This document shows positions 21,097 through 34,200 of a stretch of DNA of 59,495 bases, piece after piece (the first letter of the stretch is position 1; the number at the start of each line of letters is the position of its first letter). Origin of the DNA: Rhizopus sp. PT2906. Lineage: Eukaryota > Mucoromycota > Mucoromycetes > Mucorales > Rhizopodaceae. Both the position numbers and the translations under genes were made by a program. The notes beneath the pieces were generated by a model. That model saw only the letters and a list, made by a program, of their open reading frames with translations. It made no database searches and had not been told where the DNA came from. The stretch covers positions 1 to 59,495 of the forward strand of contig JAMYHX010000254.1 in the NCBI GenBank assembly GCA_025529335.1, written 5' to 3'.

Positions 21097-23063
21097 TTAT
21101 GCATTAGCAGATTCTCTCCAGCGAGGACCATATTTTTGTACTAAGGGTATACATATTAAAAAGGATATTGTGGTCATGAGTCCCATAAAGGTGCTAAAAA
21201 AATGGATCAGTAAATATATAAAACGCAATCATGGAGTGAACTTACTAAGACCATCCATCACCCAAGGATCCTCGAATCGAGACAGCACACAAGGAAAAGA
21301 TCATTGCACATGTATTTCTTGCAAAATTATTTGAAGAAACAACTACAATATAATTTGTAAGAATGCGTCGGAATAGGCATATGTTTATGTAGTACCTGAG
21401 GCAGCTTTTTTAAGATGCGCTTCTACAATGTAGGTATTGACAGTAGTAATAGAAGACATGAGACCAAATGTGGCTATATGATTAGATAAGGGGTGAGCTC
21501 ACATTCAAACACAAGTGCTATAACTTACTCAGAGCATATCCTACAAGGGTTGCAAACCAGAATATACGGTATTGAAGAAACCAGCCATACATAAGGGAGC
21601 CTGCCAAGTAGAAAAAGACACTAACATAAATAGTACGCAAGCGGAACTCCTTGATGACAATGCCTCCATTATTTGCAATACTTCTTTGGTAAAGCTTGTC
21701 GGATGAAAACCCTGCTACGATAGCTCCTACAACGTTGCCTACACCACCTGCCAAATAACATAACCCAATAGATCCAGAAGAGAATCCATAGACTTCTCCA
21801 AAGGTAGGTGGAAGAATGGTAACAAAGTAGTAAAACCAACCAAAAGCTATACTGACAGGAAGGCAGGACAAACCAACTTCAGGAAGGGCAAGCATCTGGA
21901 GACTAGCAAACTGTAGATTAAAGTAAGTATTAAACAGTCAGATGTTACAATTGATCACTTACTGGATTAAACTTGAGCCTTTCAAGTCGTTCTTTGATAC
22001 CAATAGGGGCAACTTCTTTTTGACCAGGTTTGTAAAGTGTTTCCTTGAGAAAAAGTAAAGCCGCTATGGTGATAACTCCACCGAGAATAGTACAGACGTA
22101 AAAGATCCAACGCCAACCCAGGTATTGGTCAAGATAACCGCCGATAACAGGTGCAATGGCAGGACCAAGAATGGTTCTATAAAATAAAGTTGTTAATGTC
22201 CTGTAGTATCTTATTATTTATAAACCTTTTACCCCAACATGTAAATACCCATAGCTCTACCACGTTCATGAGGTTCAAAAATGTCAGAAACGGTACCTCC
22301 ACCAACTGCTTGACCAACGCTTCCAAAAATACCTTGTAACAATCTGAATGCAAAGAATAAACCGATACCTTTGGATACACCACACACAATTGTACAGACA
22401 GTATAAATAGCCATACAGATTATGTAAACCCATCTATTGATTCTATGTCAATAAAAACCTCATTCTCAATGTTCCTTTTCCGTACCTTCGACCAATACGT
22501 TCACTAAGAGGTGCCAGAAAGAGAGGCTGTAAAGAATTTAGTTATATTACTTAAATAGTGTATGCTGTTCTTACAGCAATTGCATTCATCATGATATATA
22601 GCGCAATGGTTGCGTTGATAACCTATAGATAGCAAATAGTTTAGTGTAACCTGATTATATTTGTGAAAATGTGGACTTACTGTGAGATTCGTATTGAAAT
22701 AGACCATAATATCATGAGTTGCTGGCATCTAAATAGGTTGTTAGGTACGACTATGTACAATACGATTTGCACTTACATAAACAGCAGAGGTAAAATAGCC
22801 CATGAAGGACATCATGAACACGATAGAGAATCCGGTATATTTCTTACTTTTTGACCAATTCTGAAAATAAATATCGTCAGAGTGTGTGTAAAAAGAGTCA
22901 GTCTTTAACAATTTACTAATGGATTATCGGGATCTTCTTTATAATTATACTCTTGCTGTTGCTGCTGTTGTTTATCATCAGTAAATTGCTGTTTAAATGC
23001 TTCTATATCAGTATTTTCCATAGTGTCTGTAGAGCTCTTACTGCTTGGGGTTGAGTTAGTCAT
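21097..23063 (-). CDS. MFS transporter, drug:H+ antiporter (DHA1) type
   Basis: Major-facilitator membrane transporter of roughly 500 residues in many short exons. The start at 23063 gives MTNSTPSSKSSTDTMENTD and a Gln-rich cytoplasmic N-terminus (QQQQQQ near 22960). Seen in order: FAFRLLQGIFGSVGQAVGGG and SDIFEPHERGRAMGIYMLG (the loop motif of this family), then GPAIAPVIGGYLDQYLGWRW (DHA1-type motif C region), a central cytoplasmic loop (KERLERLKFNP), and the second six-helix half with ALPEVGLSCLPVSIAFGWFY and GNVVGAIVAGFSSDKL. It ends KYGPRWRESANA. Substrate cannot be read from sequence; export of small toxic compounds or polyamines is typical of the family. Convergent with QRI7. Confidence 0.86.
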
Positions 23064-24560
23064 TTAGACTAATGAAGTGATGTTAGTAACCATGATGCAT
23101 ATGTTTGTTTTTTGAGCTGCAACCTTTTCTCGTTTAATTTTTTGATTTACTTTTTATGACGAACCTTCAAATCAAGTCGCCCTATTTATATAAACTTTTT
23201 TTTATAGTTTTTCCGACCCCGAATTTTATCCGTACTTCACATTGCATTAACAATACCTCAAGCTTCGTACTATGATACTATGACTAATCCAGAATTATAC
23301 TATTTATCTCACGCCCTGGCCATCTTTAGACACATGTCATCAGTCAAAGAGGATGGCTTTCTTATTTTCATTTATTTTGATAGTAACATTAAAGCTATGC
23401 ACTTTGCAGATCTTTTACCATTAAAAGTGCTTAATTTTTTGATTCATTAGATCAAAATCTAAACACGTTGAGTTTGTACAACAAGCTTACCAAGAGCCGA
23501 AGATGCGCGTTGACTTGATACAAGTTGCACGGTGCCAACGTATTCTATGTAATTCTGTTTTTTTGCAAAATAGAATTGTTTATAGCAGGCTAGTTCATGC
23601 GGTTTCTTGCATGGTTGTTTTCGTTAGTTGTCATTTGAGAATGACTTGCTATCAGCTTGATTTAATGGGAAAATATAAACAAGTGGTTGCCGATCATGCG
23701 CGATACCAGGTAAATATGACACACATGTATTACTAATTCACAGCATTTGCTCCGCTACAATTGGTCCCGTATTGATAAGGTAGTACACTATTCCCAGAAA
23801 GTGAAGTCGCTGTCTTAGAAATTGGTGTTGTGCAAAAAGCCTTCATGTTCAAGAATGAATTCACTGGATCCAGAAATAAAGTCGTGTTTGGACTGAATGA
23901 ACCCTGGCATTATTTTTTATATAAAGGGAAGTGAGGTCTTTCCTCAGCATTTACTCCAAGGCGTACCATATTTAACCAGTGATAGATATAATTCACTGTA
24001 GGAAATTTTGGCGGGGAGTATTAATAAAAAATTGAGTAGAAATCTTTAGATAGTCAGAAGAAGTTGTTAGATTGATCTTCACATTTTTTCGTTTTGCGGA
24101 AAAATTTAGAAATCTTTAGATTCCTATCTAATGATTTCTTCCGACTATCTAAAGATTTCTACTCACCAAAAAAACCAAGGTTCAGCATTTCTCCTACCCC
24201 TTTGCTACTATTATTATTTCATACGCATTATATAAAATAGCTTAAATACAATAGAAACTCGCTTATTATCTTATGCATTATTTATATTAGAGCTTATAAA
24301 TAATAATAAAAAAAAAAGACAAATTCCTTTTACGTGTCATTCTTCTTTTGATATTTCGCTTATCTATAGTGAAGTAATGAATCAATACCACTATATATTG
24401 ATAAAACGGTTGATAAAGTATCTTTATTATCACTGCTTCGTTTGTTGCCATAGGTAACTTGCGGAAATATGTTTGTCATGTCTAAAGAACTACCATAACT
24501 ATAAAAATATATGTAAGCAAAGTTGCAGCATGTTGTTATCAGATGTTCGTTTGTTATAAC
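23064..24560. other. Gap with a weak plus-strand coding fragment and a hairpin element
   Basis: From 23281 the plus strand reads MTNPELYYLSHALAIFRHMS for about 60 codons, then a possible intron ending TTCATTAG at 23450, then KHVEFVQQAYQEPKMRVDLI, open to 23736. I do not recognise the protein, and downstream sequence to 23960 gives only broken frames. It may be an unannotated short gene or a pseudogene. A 131-bp inverted-repeat element lies at 24034-24164. The rest shows nothing. Confidence 0.35.
24034..24164. repeat. Short palindromic MITE-like element
   Basis: Begins GAGTAGAAATCTTTAGATAG and ends with its reverse complement. The arms match for about 29 nt with one mismatch, and weaker similarity continues inward. 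The word AAATCTTTAGAT occurs again inside at 24107. The whole folds as one long hairpin. No coding capacity and no clear target duplication. Confidence 0.8.
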
Positions 24561-25190
24561 TCATCTCTCCTCACTGCTCTCGCTATCTTCAGATGGCGCG
24601 CTTGTAGGAGCAGGCGAATGGCATTGGCCATCCTCTTCGGGCGCATTATCTGCTTCTGGTTCTTATTAACTTTCTGACATTTTGGAGCTATCTTGTATAC
24701 TAATGGGCTCATTGGAATACTTGTTTTTCCTCCCACGAGGCCAGTAGTATCGAATCAACAAATTGGCACCCCAAGAACCAGAGCAGGCGCGTAAGGGTAT
24801 GTAAGGAGCTGCCATTTCCTCCAGAAGCTCGACGGCTCTAAGTGCTCCATGAGGATCAACGGCGTTGAATGGCTTACCTGCCTCGAACTTGTATTCGTCT
24901 TTTATTTGACGAATAAGAGCTGGTAGTTTGAACAGCATGAGGTGATCACGAGCAGCGTTGAACGTTTTCTTGTTAACAGGGCTGCCGTGTACATCCTCTA
25001 TGATCTTTTTGTAAAGATCCCAAGAGAACTGGTGCTTTCCTTTTGAGTTTTCATCCAAAGAATGCTCAATGAAAGGTTCTGGAAATAAATTATCTGTGAA
25101 CAAACCGTGAACTAGTTTTTCCTGCTCGGTACGTTCAGGTCTGTCTATTTTAATAGAAGCTATACATAAACGTTGAATTGTACTAGACAA
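24561..25190 (-). CDS. Unknown-family protein, paralog of the relic at 57.7-58.3 kb
   Basis: 174 codons from 25190 to two consecutive stops (TAA TAA, ending 24666). Features: LVHGLFTDNLFPEPFIEHS, FSWDLYKKIIEDVHGSP, LFKLPALIRQIKDEYKFEAG and RYYWPRGRKNKYSNEP. Directly after the double stop the same frame stays open for 33 more codons rich in Glu, Ser and Pro (for example APSEDSESSEER) and ends at 24561, as though an acidic tail had been cut off. The start is uncertain: upstream codons (MTDFLGNASDMTNFF, about 25290) look coding in another frame. A second, broken copy of the family lies on the plus strand near 57.9-58.2 kb. No known domain was recognised, and function is unknown. Confidence 0.5.
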
Positions 25191-25716
25191 GTAGTAATTG
25201 TATTTAATAAAGAAGAATGCTTTGCATCTTTGATGTCATTCAAGAAAAAGTTGGTCATGTCCGAAGCATTTCCTAAAAAGTCAGTCATGACTGAATATCA
25301 TAGCAGTAAGAGTATTCATCTTTTTTGAATCAGCTTCTTTATTGACTAGAGTTTACCTGGAATTCAAGATATTCTTAGCACTGAACGGGGGCATAACTAT
25401 GTAAAAGCTAAAAGTGGTCTTTACAATGCGTGTATTTGATTTTATTTCTTTCATAAATGGACCGTTAATTATCACTAAACCAGCTTTGCGTATCTTTTTG
25501 GTAAGCCCATAAGGGTTTTACGGTATGTTCTTGCTTTCTTGCAAAGATATCCACTAAGTGCCGGACTTACTAATATCTGCATGGCGCTTGTTGCGATTCA
25601 AATCTCGGTACGCTTTAAAGCACTAAATTGGAAAGTAACACAGTGCAAGTAGCACGTTTAATATTCTTTTAGCTTTTCCTTTCTTCTTCTTTTTCTTTTT
25701 ACTACAAAAATCAAAA

Positions 25717-26284
25717 ATGTCTGACGAACGTCATAACAATATGGGTCCCGTCCGCCCTGCTGATGAAGAAGCAAAGGCTGTAGGTGATTATTGAAGAGAA
25801 GAAGAAGGTATTAAACGAGTTATAGGTCTTTCATGAAGTTAAAGAGCAAGTCATTGATAAGGTAAGCTTTTAAACAAGCCCATAGGAGTTATAGCTGACT
25901 ATTAGTTTAGCTTCATGAGGTAACGATAAGAGCATCGTATTTAAAAGCAAGAAAGAGTAACAAATGAGAATAGCTTAATCACTTGGACAATGTGCACGGT
26001 TTGCATGAAGTAGATGATTTAAAACGCATCGAGCGTTACGTGTTGGTTGAATATGCAACTGAAGATGTTGCTTATGGAATCAACTACTTTGGCAAGATTC
26101 ATCTCGGTGAAGAAAAGTATATTCACGTCAGGTAATAACCATTTATCCATATCCTTCTCTTTTTGTCTCACTTGTTTCAAGATGTCATAAATCCCATGAC
26201 GGAAAGGTCGACTTTTACTCTATCAAAACTGATGGCACAGCCATTTGGTCACGCGAAGAACCTTTGACTTACTTTATTGACTAA
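25717..26284 (+). CDS. Stefin-type cystatin (cysteine protease inhibitor)
   Basis: 119 residues in four exons, start MSDERHNNMGPVRPADEEAK. The N-terminal region has the Gly before the inhibitory trunk (NMGPVRPAD, like MxGG..PA in stefins), then the helix (VFHEVKEQVIDKL). The central hairpin, usually QVVAG, reads DVAYG inside TEDVAYGINYFGKIHLGEEK, followed by YIHVR, which matches stefin NYFIKVHVG..FVHIRV. The last exon ends REEPLTYFID. There is no signal peptide, so the protein should be cytosolic. The first intron is unusually placed: GCT|GTAGGT, about 25786-25829. The family call rests on the order of helix, DVAYG, NYFGKIHLG and YIHVR. Whether it still inhibits papain-like proteases is open because the QxVxG loop is altered. 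Confidence 0.78.
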
Positions 26285-26415
26285 ACATCTTTGATAAATA
26301 AAGAGAATCATGATCTCACGCTTATTTTTAAACTCAAATATGTTCCCTTTATTCAGCCCTTACTTTTGTATACATGAATACAAGGAAAATAGGAAATAAA
26401 AAGCTGAGGCAGGCC

Positions 26416-26437
26416 TTATATATATATATATATATAT
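26416..26437. repeat. (TA)n microsatellite
   Basis: Alternating TA run between the cystatin gene and the zinc-finger gene. Confidence 0.9.
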
Positions 26438-26637
26438 GAGATGGGAAAATAAGATATGCTTATAGTTGCTTGTAAAAGGTGTACTTTACCCACGCATATT
26501 GAAATTATTGAAATCACTTCAAACAATTTTTATTCGTCCAAAATTGAGGGGAAAAAAGGTTCAATTGTTCTCAGTTTTGTTTCTGTAATTGAACAATTCT
26601 TAGATGCGTATTAATCCGCACATAACCAAAGAGTACA

Positions 26638-27985
26638 ATGGAAGAAGCAGTATTATATCGCTCTGAAGAAGAACTCAACTATTCAAATGTAGTGCATGAT
26701 TCAACCGTGAACATGCTTCAATTTAAGCAAAATGATACCCCCGGCAATTTATCTACACTTGCTCAGAATGGCATGCCTGGAGCTCCCTCTTCAAACAACT
26801 TTGCTTTTACTGCTAAACCAAGTTACCAACACATGGCAGCAACCAACAACACTATTTCATATGACAATATACCCGCGGATATTCTAAATGAACCACAATT
26901 ATTAATGGACCAGCTTGATGACCTTCTTTTACAGCAGCTTGCTCAAGAAGACTTGAGTAATCCCGGTTTGTTTCCTCCGTCATTTTGTCCTGACACAGTG
27001 GTAGTAAATGATAATGATATGGTCACGAATTTGATTGTAGAACAACCCCTCAACAGCTATAAACTGAATGAAAAGAATCGAGCAGATATAAATACACAAA
27101 TTATTCAAAATAACCAGTCTAATATGATGACTACTGACTTCTTACAACAACAGAAAAATGGGATTTATGATCCAGTTTATCTCGAAAACATGTCTACCGA
27201 ACAACTCGTTAACAGCTTATTACAGTTTGAAAAGCAGCAGAGGCAGCCTTCGATGTTACTGCTAGAAGAGCACAGACAGAATAATCGTCTGTCAGAAGAA
27301 GAAGCAACTTCCTATACCCATTCTGAAGAAGAAGAACCTTTTAGTTTAAACAAGATGATAACCACACGCATTTGTCTATGGACTGACTGCGGAGAAGAGT
27401 TTAATGATTTGCAGAAATTAATTGATCACTTGAGTGATGTTCATATGGGCAGAGGGAAACCAACTTATCGCTGCGAATGGGATAACTGTCCAAGAAAGGA
27501 TAATCCCTTTACAAAGCGTCACAAAATGTTTGCTCATCTTCGAGTGCATACCGGTGAGCGTCCTTTTGTTTGTCCAGAACCAGGTAAGAGCACACATAAT
27601 AAGGAAGATATATACATGTATGATGCTAACAATGATATATATATATATAGGATGTAAAAAGCAGTTTACTCGACCAGACTCATTATCAACCCATATAAAG
27701 ACACATTCAAAGGTACGTCCTTTCATTTGTAAGCGGGAAGGATGTGGGAAGGCATATTATCATGCTCGATCTTTAAAGAAGCATGAGAGAACACATACAC
27801 AATCAACTATGAATCATGGGCAAATAGCGTATTTACCTTTACAAGTGATGCAATCCCAACCACAGTTACCACAGATCTTCTTTGAACGTGCTAATCAAGT
27901 ATTTACTCCATTTCGTCAAAATCAGCATATAAATACACAACCAAACGACATGGCTTTTCCTTCAACTAGCAACTCATCACTTTAA
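26638..27985 (+). CDS. C2H2 zinc-finger transcription factor, GLI/ZIC-like finger array
   Basis: About 426 residues in two exons. The N-terminal ~230 residues are Asn/Gln-rich and acidic (activation-domain-like, with QQLAQEDLSN and EEEATSYTHSEEEE). Five C2H2 fingers follow: ICLWTDCGEEFNDLQKLIDH, CEWDNCPRKDNPFTKRHKM, then HTGERPFVCPEPG|CKKQF (split by an intron at about 27583-27650), RPDSLSTHIKTHS, and CKREGCGKAYYHARSLKKH. Tandem fingers with Cx4C spacing and TGERPF-type linkers match the GLI/ZIC/GLIS group. The C-terminus is Gln/Pro-rich. It is nuclear, and the target genes cannot be told. Convergent with CSF1; the two stops are about 275 nt apart, and that spacer carries a GA-rich run near 28180-28210. 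Confidence 0.85.
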
Positions 27986-28261
27986 TGTCTTTTAGTATAA
28001 AAGCACAGCATTGTTCTTCTCGGTAGATACAGTAAAGCAATAATGGAAGGGTGAAGAAGCGAATGCTGATGGATGCGCAGAGTTCCCTATCTTGTTTCTG
28101 TGACAAGGCTTTATAGAAATAGCATAAAAAAATGGCTACTATATTGCTCTGTTCTTCATCTGAACTTTCTTTTTAGACAAGAGAGAAAGAGAAAAAGATA
28201 GAGAGAAAGAGGGCTGCATGTCTTTTTATAATAATGAAATACTTTATTTACACATATTTGT

Positions 28262-31200
28262 TTAACGAGTTTGTGATTCTAATAAATCTCCAAGCGCCTT
28301 GGCCAACTGATTCAAGTGTAAAGTGATATTTTCATGAACCAGTCCAGGTATCCTTTCTCTTTTTAATCCTAACCATTCGACTGGTGGTGTTGCATCACCC
28401 ATAATCTGCAATTGGGGTTGGAAATTTACTGGCTTTCGTGCGCCATAATTGTATTTTTCCTCATTAGCAATTTTAATATCTGGAGTTTCTCTGTCTATGG
28501 TTTCCTCTGATTTCATACTAGGTATCTGGACCTGATGCTCTTCAGGTATAACCTCATTTAGTTGTATACGAGGTGTACCTAACGCCATGGATGCCTTTCG
28601 ACTGCTTAGCGTATTACCGCCATCTTCTGAATCGTCTGCGATGCTTGACAAACTGATAGGCGTTGTAGGGTCGCCCAATGTATGCGCTTTTTCGGATTTT
28701 TTATCAAGAACACGCGATAGTTGCATATTGAACATGTTGATCATTTCTTGGAGTTGCTTAATCAATCCAATGTTTAGTGACACACCTATTCTACCAGCAA
28801 AGTCAGAACTAAATTCATATGCGATATTAGATTCAAGTTGTGCAGAGTTCATCACGATATTTGTGCCCGGGATGTTGAATATCTTTGTGCCACTGAGGTT
28901 TTTTGATGTTGAAGTAGCCGACAGAGGCTCGTTATAGCGAGCCATTAGTTCAAGCCCAGGTACGTTCTTTGCCAGTACGGCGCTATCAAGAGTAATTTCC
29001 AGATTACGGCGTATACCTTCCTCCTCTGGTGGATGTTCTTCTAGGTTGATAGTTAGCTGTTTTGCCTGCAGATCGACATTGTCTGAATCCTGGAACTGAC
29101 TGGGATATATGATTACTTCGAGAAATTGAACAAACAAGGCAACCTGGCTATGCATGACGGATTGCTTGTTTTTCTTTCTTAGGCGGCTTTCCTTTGACAA
29201 TTGACTCGTATTTGGCACTTCTAATAAAGTACTCTTGCCATCTAAAGGTATACCGGCTTCTGATTTTTTCTTTTCCAATAGTTCATTAAATCTTTGCACC
29301 ATTGTAAGTATCACAGGTACAGTTTTGATGGAGAGTCGCGCCACGAGGGCTTCTAATAGGATCGCCACCTGCAGCTCATGCCTACTATTGATATGCGCAA
29401 GTTCTGCTGTAAACTCCATGGATTGCTGCACGCATTCCAAAATGTTTTGGTATTCATACTCAAATGTTACTTGTAGTCCTTCAGACCGTACATAAGCTAC
29501 TGATTTCGAACTCATGTCATCTTGATCTTTGAACTGATCTACTCTACCCTTGATTGTAATTGGTTTGACGTGTCCAGACCCTGTTAGACGTCCTTCGGCC
29601 GTAATGTCAACGCTATCCAACGTAAAACTGATACCTTTCGATTCACATGGTGTATGATGTCCTTGGAAAGACAGGTTCTGAGGGCAAATAGTGATCTTTC
29701 CAATGGCTTGACCAAGGTCTACGTCCAACACCATCCTGTCAAAGTAAATAGCAACATGCTTTGAGAATGGCACGAACGATCGCTCACCTGCATCTCCTTG
29801 GCTGGAATGACTGTCGGGAGATCGTCTACCGTTTGGCGATGGAGGAGAGTCAAATGGTGAGGTCAGTAAAGATGAGTTTGTTGCTTCCTTGGCTACGCCC
29901 GTGTACTCTTCTTGTAAGAGCGGTTGAACCATCCAGCAGTTGTATAATACTAGCAAATCTTGAAGGTGCCGCATATTGAGATCTCCCAGTATATTCGGCA
30001 GCTCGACTGAAATTGATATATCATCGCTTGCATCTCCATCCTTTCTTTGCGAGGTTAGCACGGCATTAAGCATAATACGATCGATTTTCGAATGAAAGCA
30101 AGCTTCAGGAGAGAAATGGTGTTTTATGGTGGCTGTAATTTCCTTAAGGGAACCAGTGCAGCTCATGGTTCGAGAAGTGGCGTCTTTTGAGAATGTGTTG
30201 ATCAAAAACTCACTCTCTCGCCATCCTAATGAGCAAACTACTTTGGAGTTCGGTTGGCAGCTCAAGTCTAGTTGAGTCTTTGAAAGTCGAATCAAGATGG
30301 AGGCATTGAGGGTAGTATCGATTCCAGCTTGAACGCTCTTGTCCGCCTTGCGCTTGCTCGATTGTTGAATACCGATCTTTAAACCAGTGGAGACCTCAGA
30401 GAGGAACAGGACTAGAGCCGGATGAAGTACATTAACACTTTCACGGATCAGAATATCTGCATGGAAACGTTTTGGCATTGTAGTAGCAAAATTGCTTGCT
30501 CCTATTGGAGTAAGACAAGTAATGCGTGCAAGAAGTCCTGGGACATAGAGCGTGACAATATTCCCTTCACCTGTCTTTGCATCGAATCCTGTACGTATAC
30601 GAAGGCCTTTGTTTCGTTTACTGCTTAATTGTGTATCCCATGAATAGCGTTTTGGATGCATACGAACAGTGCCCGTCTGGCATTCAAGCTTGCATTCGAT
30701 ATCTAGATGAACAATGCTATGAGGTTGTCCAGAGGTATCCACAGCAAGAGCTGACGATGAAGATGGTTTGGGCTTGAGGCTTGCTTTTGCAGTGAATGCG
30801 TCCACACGGTCCATGCTTTTCATATAGATCACGCTCAGTGTGTTGATATACTCTGCTATAGTCCCATCAATGTCTATCTCAAAACCACCCATTTGAGCAT
30901 TTACTGAAATTGCTTGTATTGGCTTAGCATTTGACGTGGATACGTGGCAAGAGATACGAGGAAGACTAATCTGATTCATACGTGCATGATTTTCAGCAAG
31001 GAAATGATCTTGGTTGCTTTGATCAAATTGCTTGACAAACTGCAACGCCAGACTTTCCAGTTGCAGGGTACTCTTTTCGATATTCTTTGTACAGAATTCT
31101 ATAAACCCTGCAGAAAACAGTAAAGCACTGACGTCTTTGGATACATTCGGTAAAGGCAGGTCAGACTGCTCATCAAGAGGAATAGCAACACCCAAACGGC

Positions 31201-34200
31201 GCACTTGAAGTCCAATGATTCTGCCTTCCAAAAGCGAATGAGGCTCCTCTGGGAAAGTCTTTGACCAGTCATTTTTGGTAGAGATTGTCTGGACAATACG
31301 CTTTGTATTAGCTGAGAGTTGATCGATTTCAGCCTTCTTCATCATTTTCTTCTTACTAAGCTCTGAGTCGTAATAGATGTACATCTCTGCAAGCTTTCCT
31401 AGAGCAATCGGCTGCATGACTGTTTGTATCTTGATAAATTCTATAAAAAGAGCATCAAGTTCTCTGTCATTACTATGATAGTGAATGCTATTTTCGCAGT
31501 TCTCATCAGCGCATTGCGGTAAGGAGTTTTGAACACTAAAGTCAGCCAGGATATAGGCCAAGCAATTACGCCGATGAATATCACAGTCCTCAGAGTCTTT
31601 GGGCACATCATGCATATTGTGATCGACAGACAAAGAAAAATCACCTGCCTTAACCTTCCAAGCTAATTGGTTGCTGTTTTCAAAGCAGTCGTTGGAAATG
31701 GTTGCTTCTAAAAGATTTGAGTGGAACATGCCAATAGCAGAAGGACTACTAGCTGATATACGTAAGCCATCCAGGTTGATGTCTATGGTATATCTAAAGA
31801 CACTGCCTACAGGCTTGCTCAGCTGAGATGCTTCCAGGACTGCAGTAACAGGCGTTTCTTCGCCTTTCTTGTTGCTTGAGTAAGAGATAACTTCGATAAG
31901 TTCGCTGACTTCATTACCAACAAGAGATTGAGCAGTCAGCAAAGAGTCAATGAGACTTGCATCAAGCGTCATAGAGATCAAATCCACAGATATCATAGAC
32001 CTAAGTCTGAGCTGGCTTATTTCATTAGATACTTCATTACGCAAAGAGCCCGTGCTACGGATACCGGGAATACTGAATGTGCTCACATTAATGATCTCTG
32101 GCTTGCCATGGCGTATCTGTTTTGCATTTTTTGTGATCAAATGAATCACTTGCTTTGTCAGTTGGAAGGCGTACATGTGGACAGGCGCGGTCTTTTGTTG
32201 AGTCTCGTTCACCATGATAAAGAAATCCAAAATGTTATAATCAATACTTAATGAGGGCAAGAGGTCAGCCTGTACAACAAATTCGTTCAACAAAAACTGC
32301 AGTTTGATATCTGGCCTCTTTAGAGATGTAAGAGTTGGTTGCTCTTTCTTTGTCAAAGGCGAATAGTCAAGGACATCCCTTCTTTGCTCTTCCCATTCTT
32401 TCAACAAGTTCTGAAGCATAAAGTGATAACGTCTACCTTGTTCCGTTTGCCACGATTCAAAAAATCCATAAAGTCGTAATAAGCTTTGAGGAATCTTGAT
32501 GTCAAACTTGTGAATATTTGAAAAAACATTAAGAACATCCTTTGTGTTTTCTGATTTTCCCTGTTGTTTCTTGGACGATTTAGTTGTCTGAGAAATGTTT
32601 GCGTTAACATTAGCCTTTGACAGATGAATATCAAGCAAAGTGTTGTAGCTTGGATCTAAACTGTTTCGCTTTTGCTCTTCCTTGAACTTTATACCAATAG
32701 ACTCAATACCACCAGCCGCTTCAAGAACTAGACGCGGCCCTGCTGTTGCTGTTCTACGAGAGGCACGATTGGAGCTACGTTTGCCAGAACCAGTATCCGA
32801 GTCTTTATCAAGGTGTGCGACTAATTGCAAAGGTGCCAACTTGGGATTGGAAAACAATATGGAACCTTGAATGCCAGACACAATGGTGTCCATCTTGAGT
32901 TCTTGCGTGTGTGCTGTTATTTCGATACTCTCTAAGCTACAGAGAGTTTGCGCAACAATGTCTACTTTGCTTAAAAGGGAACCAAAGTTGAACTCGTCAA
33001 TAGATCCAGCAGTTACAGAAGAAAATCTCTGGTTGCCTTCAGTCATATTCTTTGATGATAGGTTACGTAGCTTTGCCTTAAAGACACGCTGTACCATGAG
33101 CATATGGCGAGCAAATGCTAAAATAATTGGATTTATAGATATCTGTATCTTTCCCAGCTCTAGTTTGGCCACGATATCCAAATAGCCATCCAATGCTGCA
33201 GCCAATTTACTGTGGCCATCATTGATTTCGGGAAGACTGGATATAGGAGATGACTTGTATAGACATTCCAGTGCAAATTCAACAGGTTGTACACAAAAGC
33301 TGTTCTCATCTTGTCCGTTTTCTTCAAGCTCTTCTTCATAGATGACAAAGTTAAACTTTCCAAGTCGAAAGTTTGCGAAATTAGAAGATGACACCAAAAA
33401 CTGGACTACTTCATTTGTCATGTCTTTCGTTGCTATACTGCTTACTGCTTGGGTCTTTTGTTTGAAAGGTTGTGTAAAGAGTCGACATTGTCTGATATCG
33501 TCTGCGCTAATTTCCCAGCCACGCCAGATAGATAGGCAGCGCACAATGTCGTTAAACATGGCATCTGAGTCTATACGTATATCATTGCCGGCTGTGAGTC
33601 TATGCTGCAGTTTTTCACGGGTCATGGCTGGCATCGAACGAAGACAGTGACGCATGCGAGCGAGTAGCTTCCATCCTACATCCGTTCTGAAATTACGTGA
33701 TCCCAACCGTAACATGGTTGTAGGCGTTGTCAGAAAAAGCGGATCACCAGATACAGTAGGACTAATGGAAAAGTCTGCAAGCTCATTAATAAACACTTGT
33801 ACTTGTCTCGAACGTTGTTCTTGAAACATTTGGAGAATTCCCTTTAGATCATCCACAAACATCAACCATGAATAAACAGCGCCCACAAGTATTTCTACTG
33901 ATTCGGTAATAATGACAGTATCAAGATCGACTATCTTTACATCTGCATAGTTTGGATTTCTTGCGCCTAACCACTTGAAATCGAACCCTTTTAATACAAG
34001 ATCCAGCATAACAATTTCATTGGCTAATGTATGATCATCATGCCTGTCATATAGACTCTTGTTACGCAAGTGTTGATACGGTATGCCAAAAGCTATCGTT
34101 TGCTGTTCATGTTGCTTAGATATGTACTGGACAGTGGCCCCCATTTCATCTGCATTGATATGTATTCGAGACTCTTGGAGCACAATATTAGACTCTGCCA

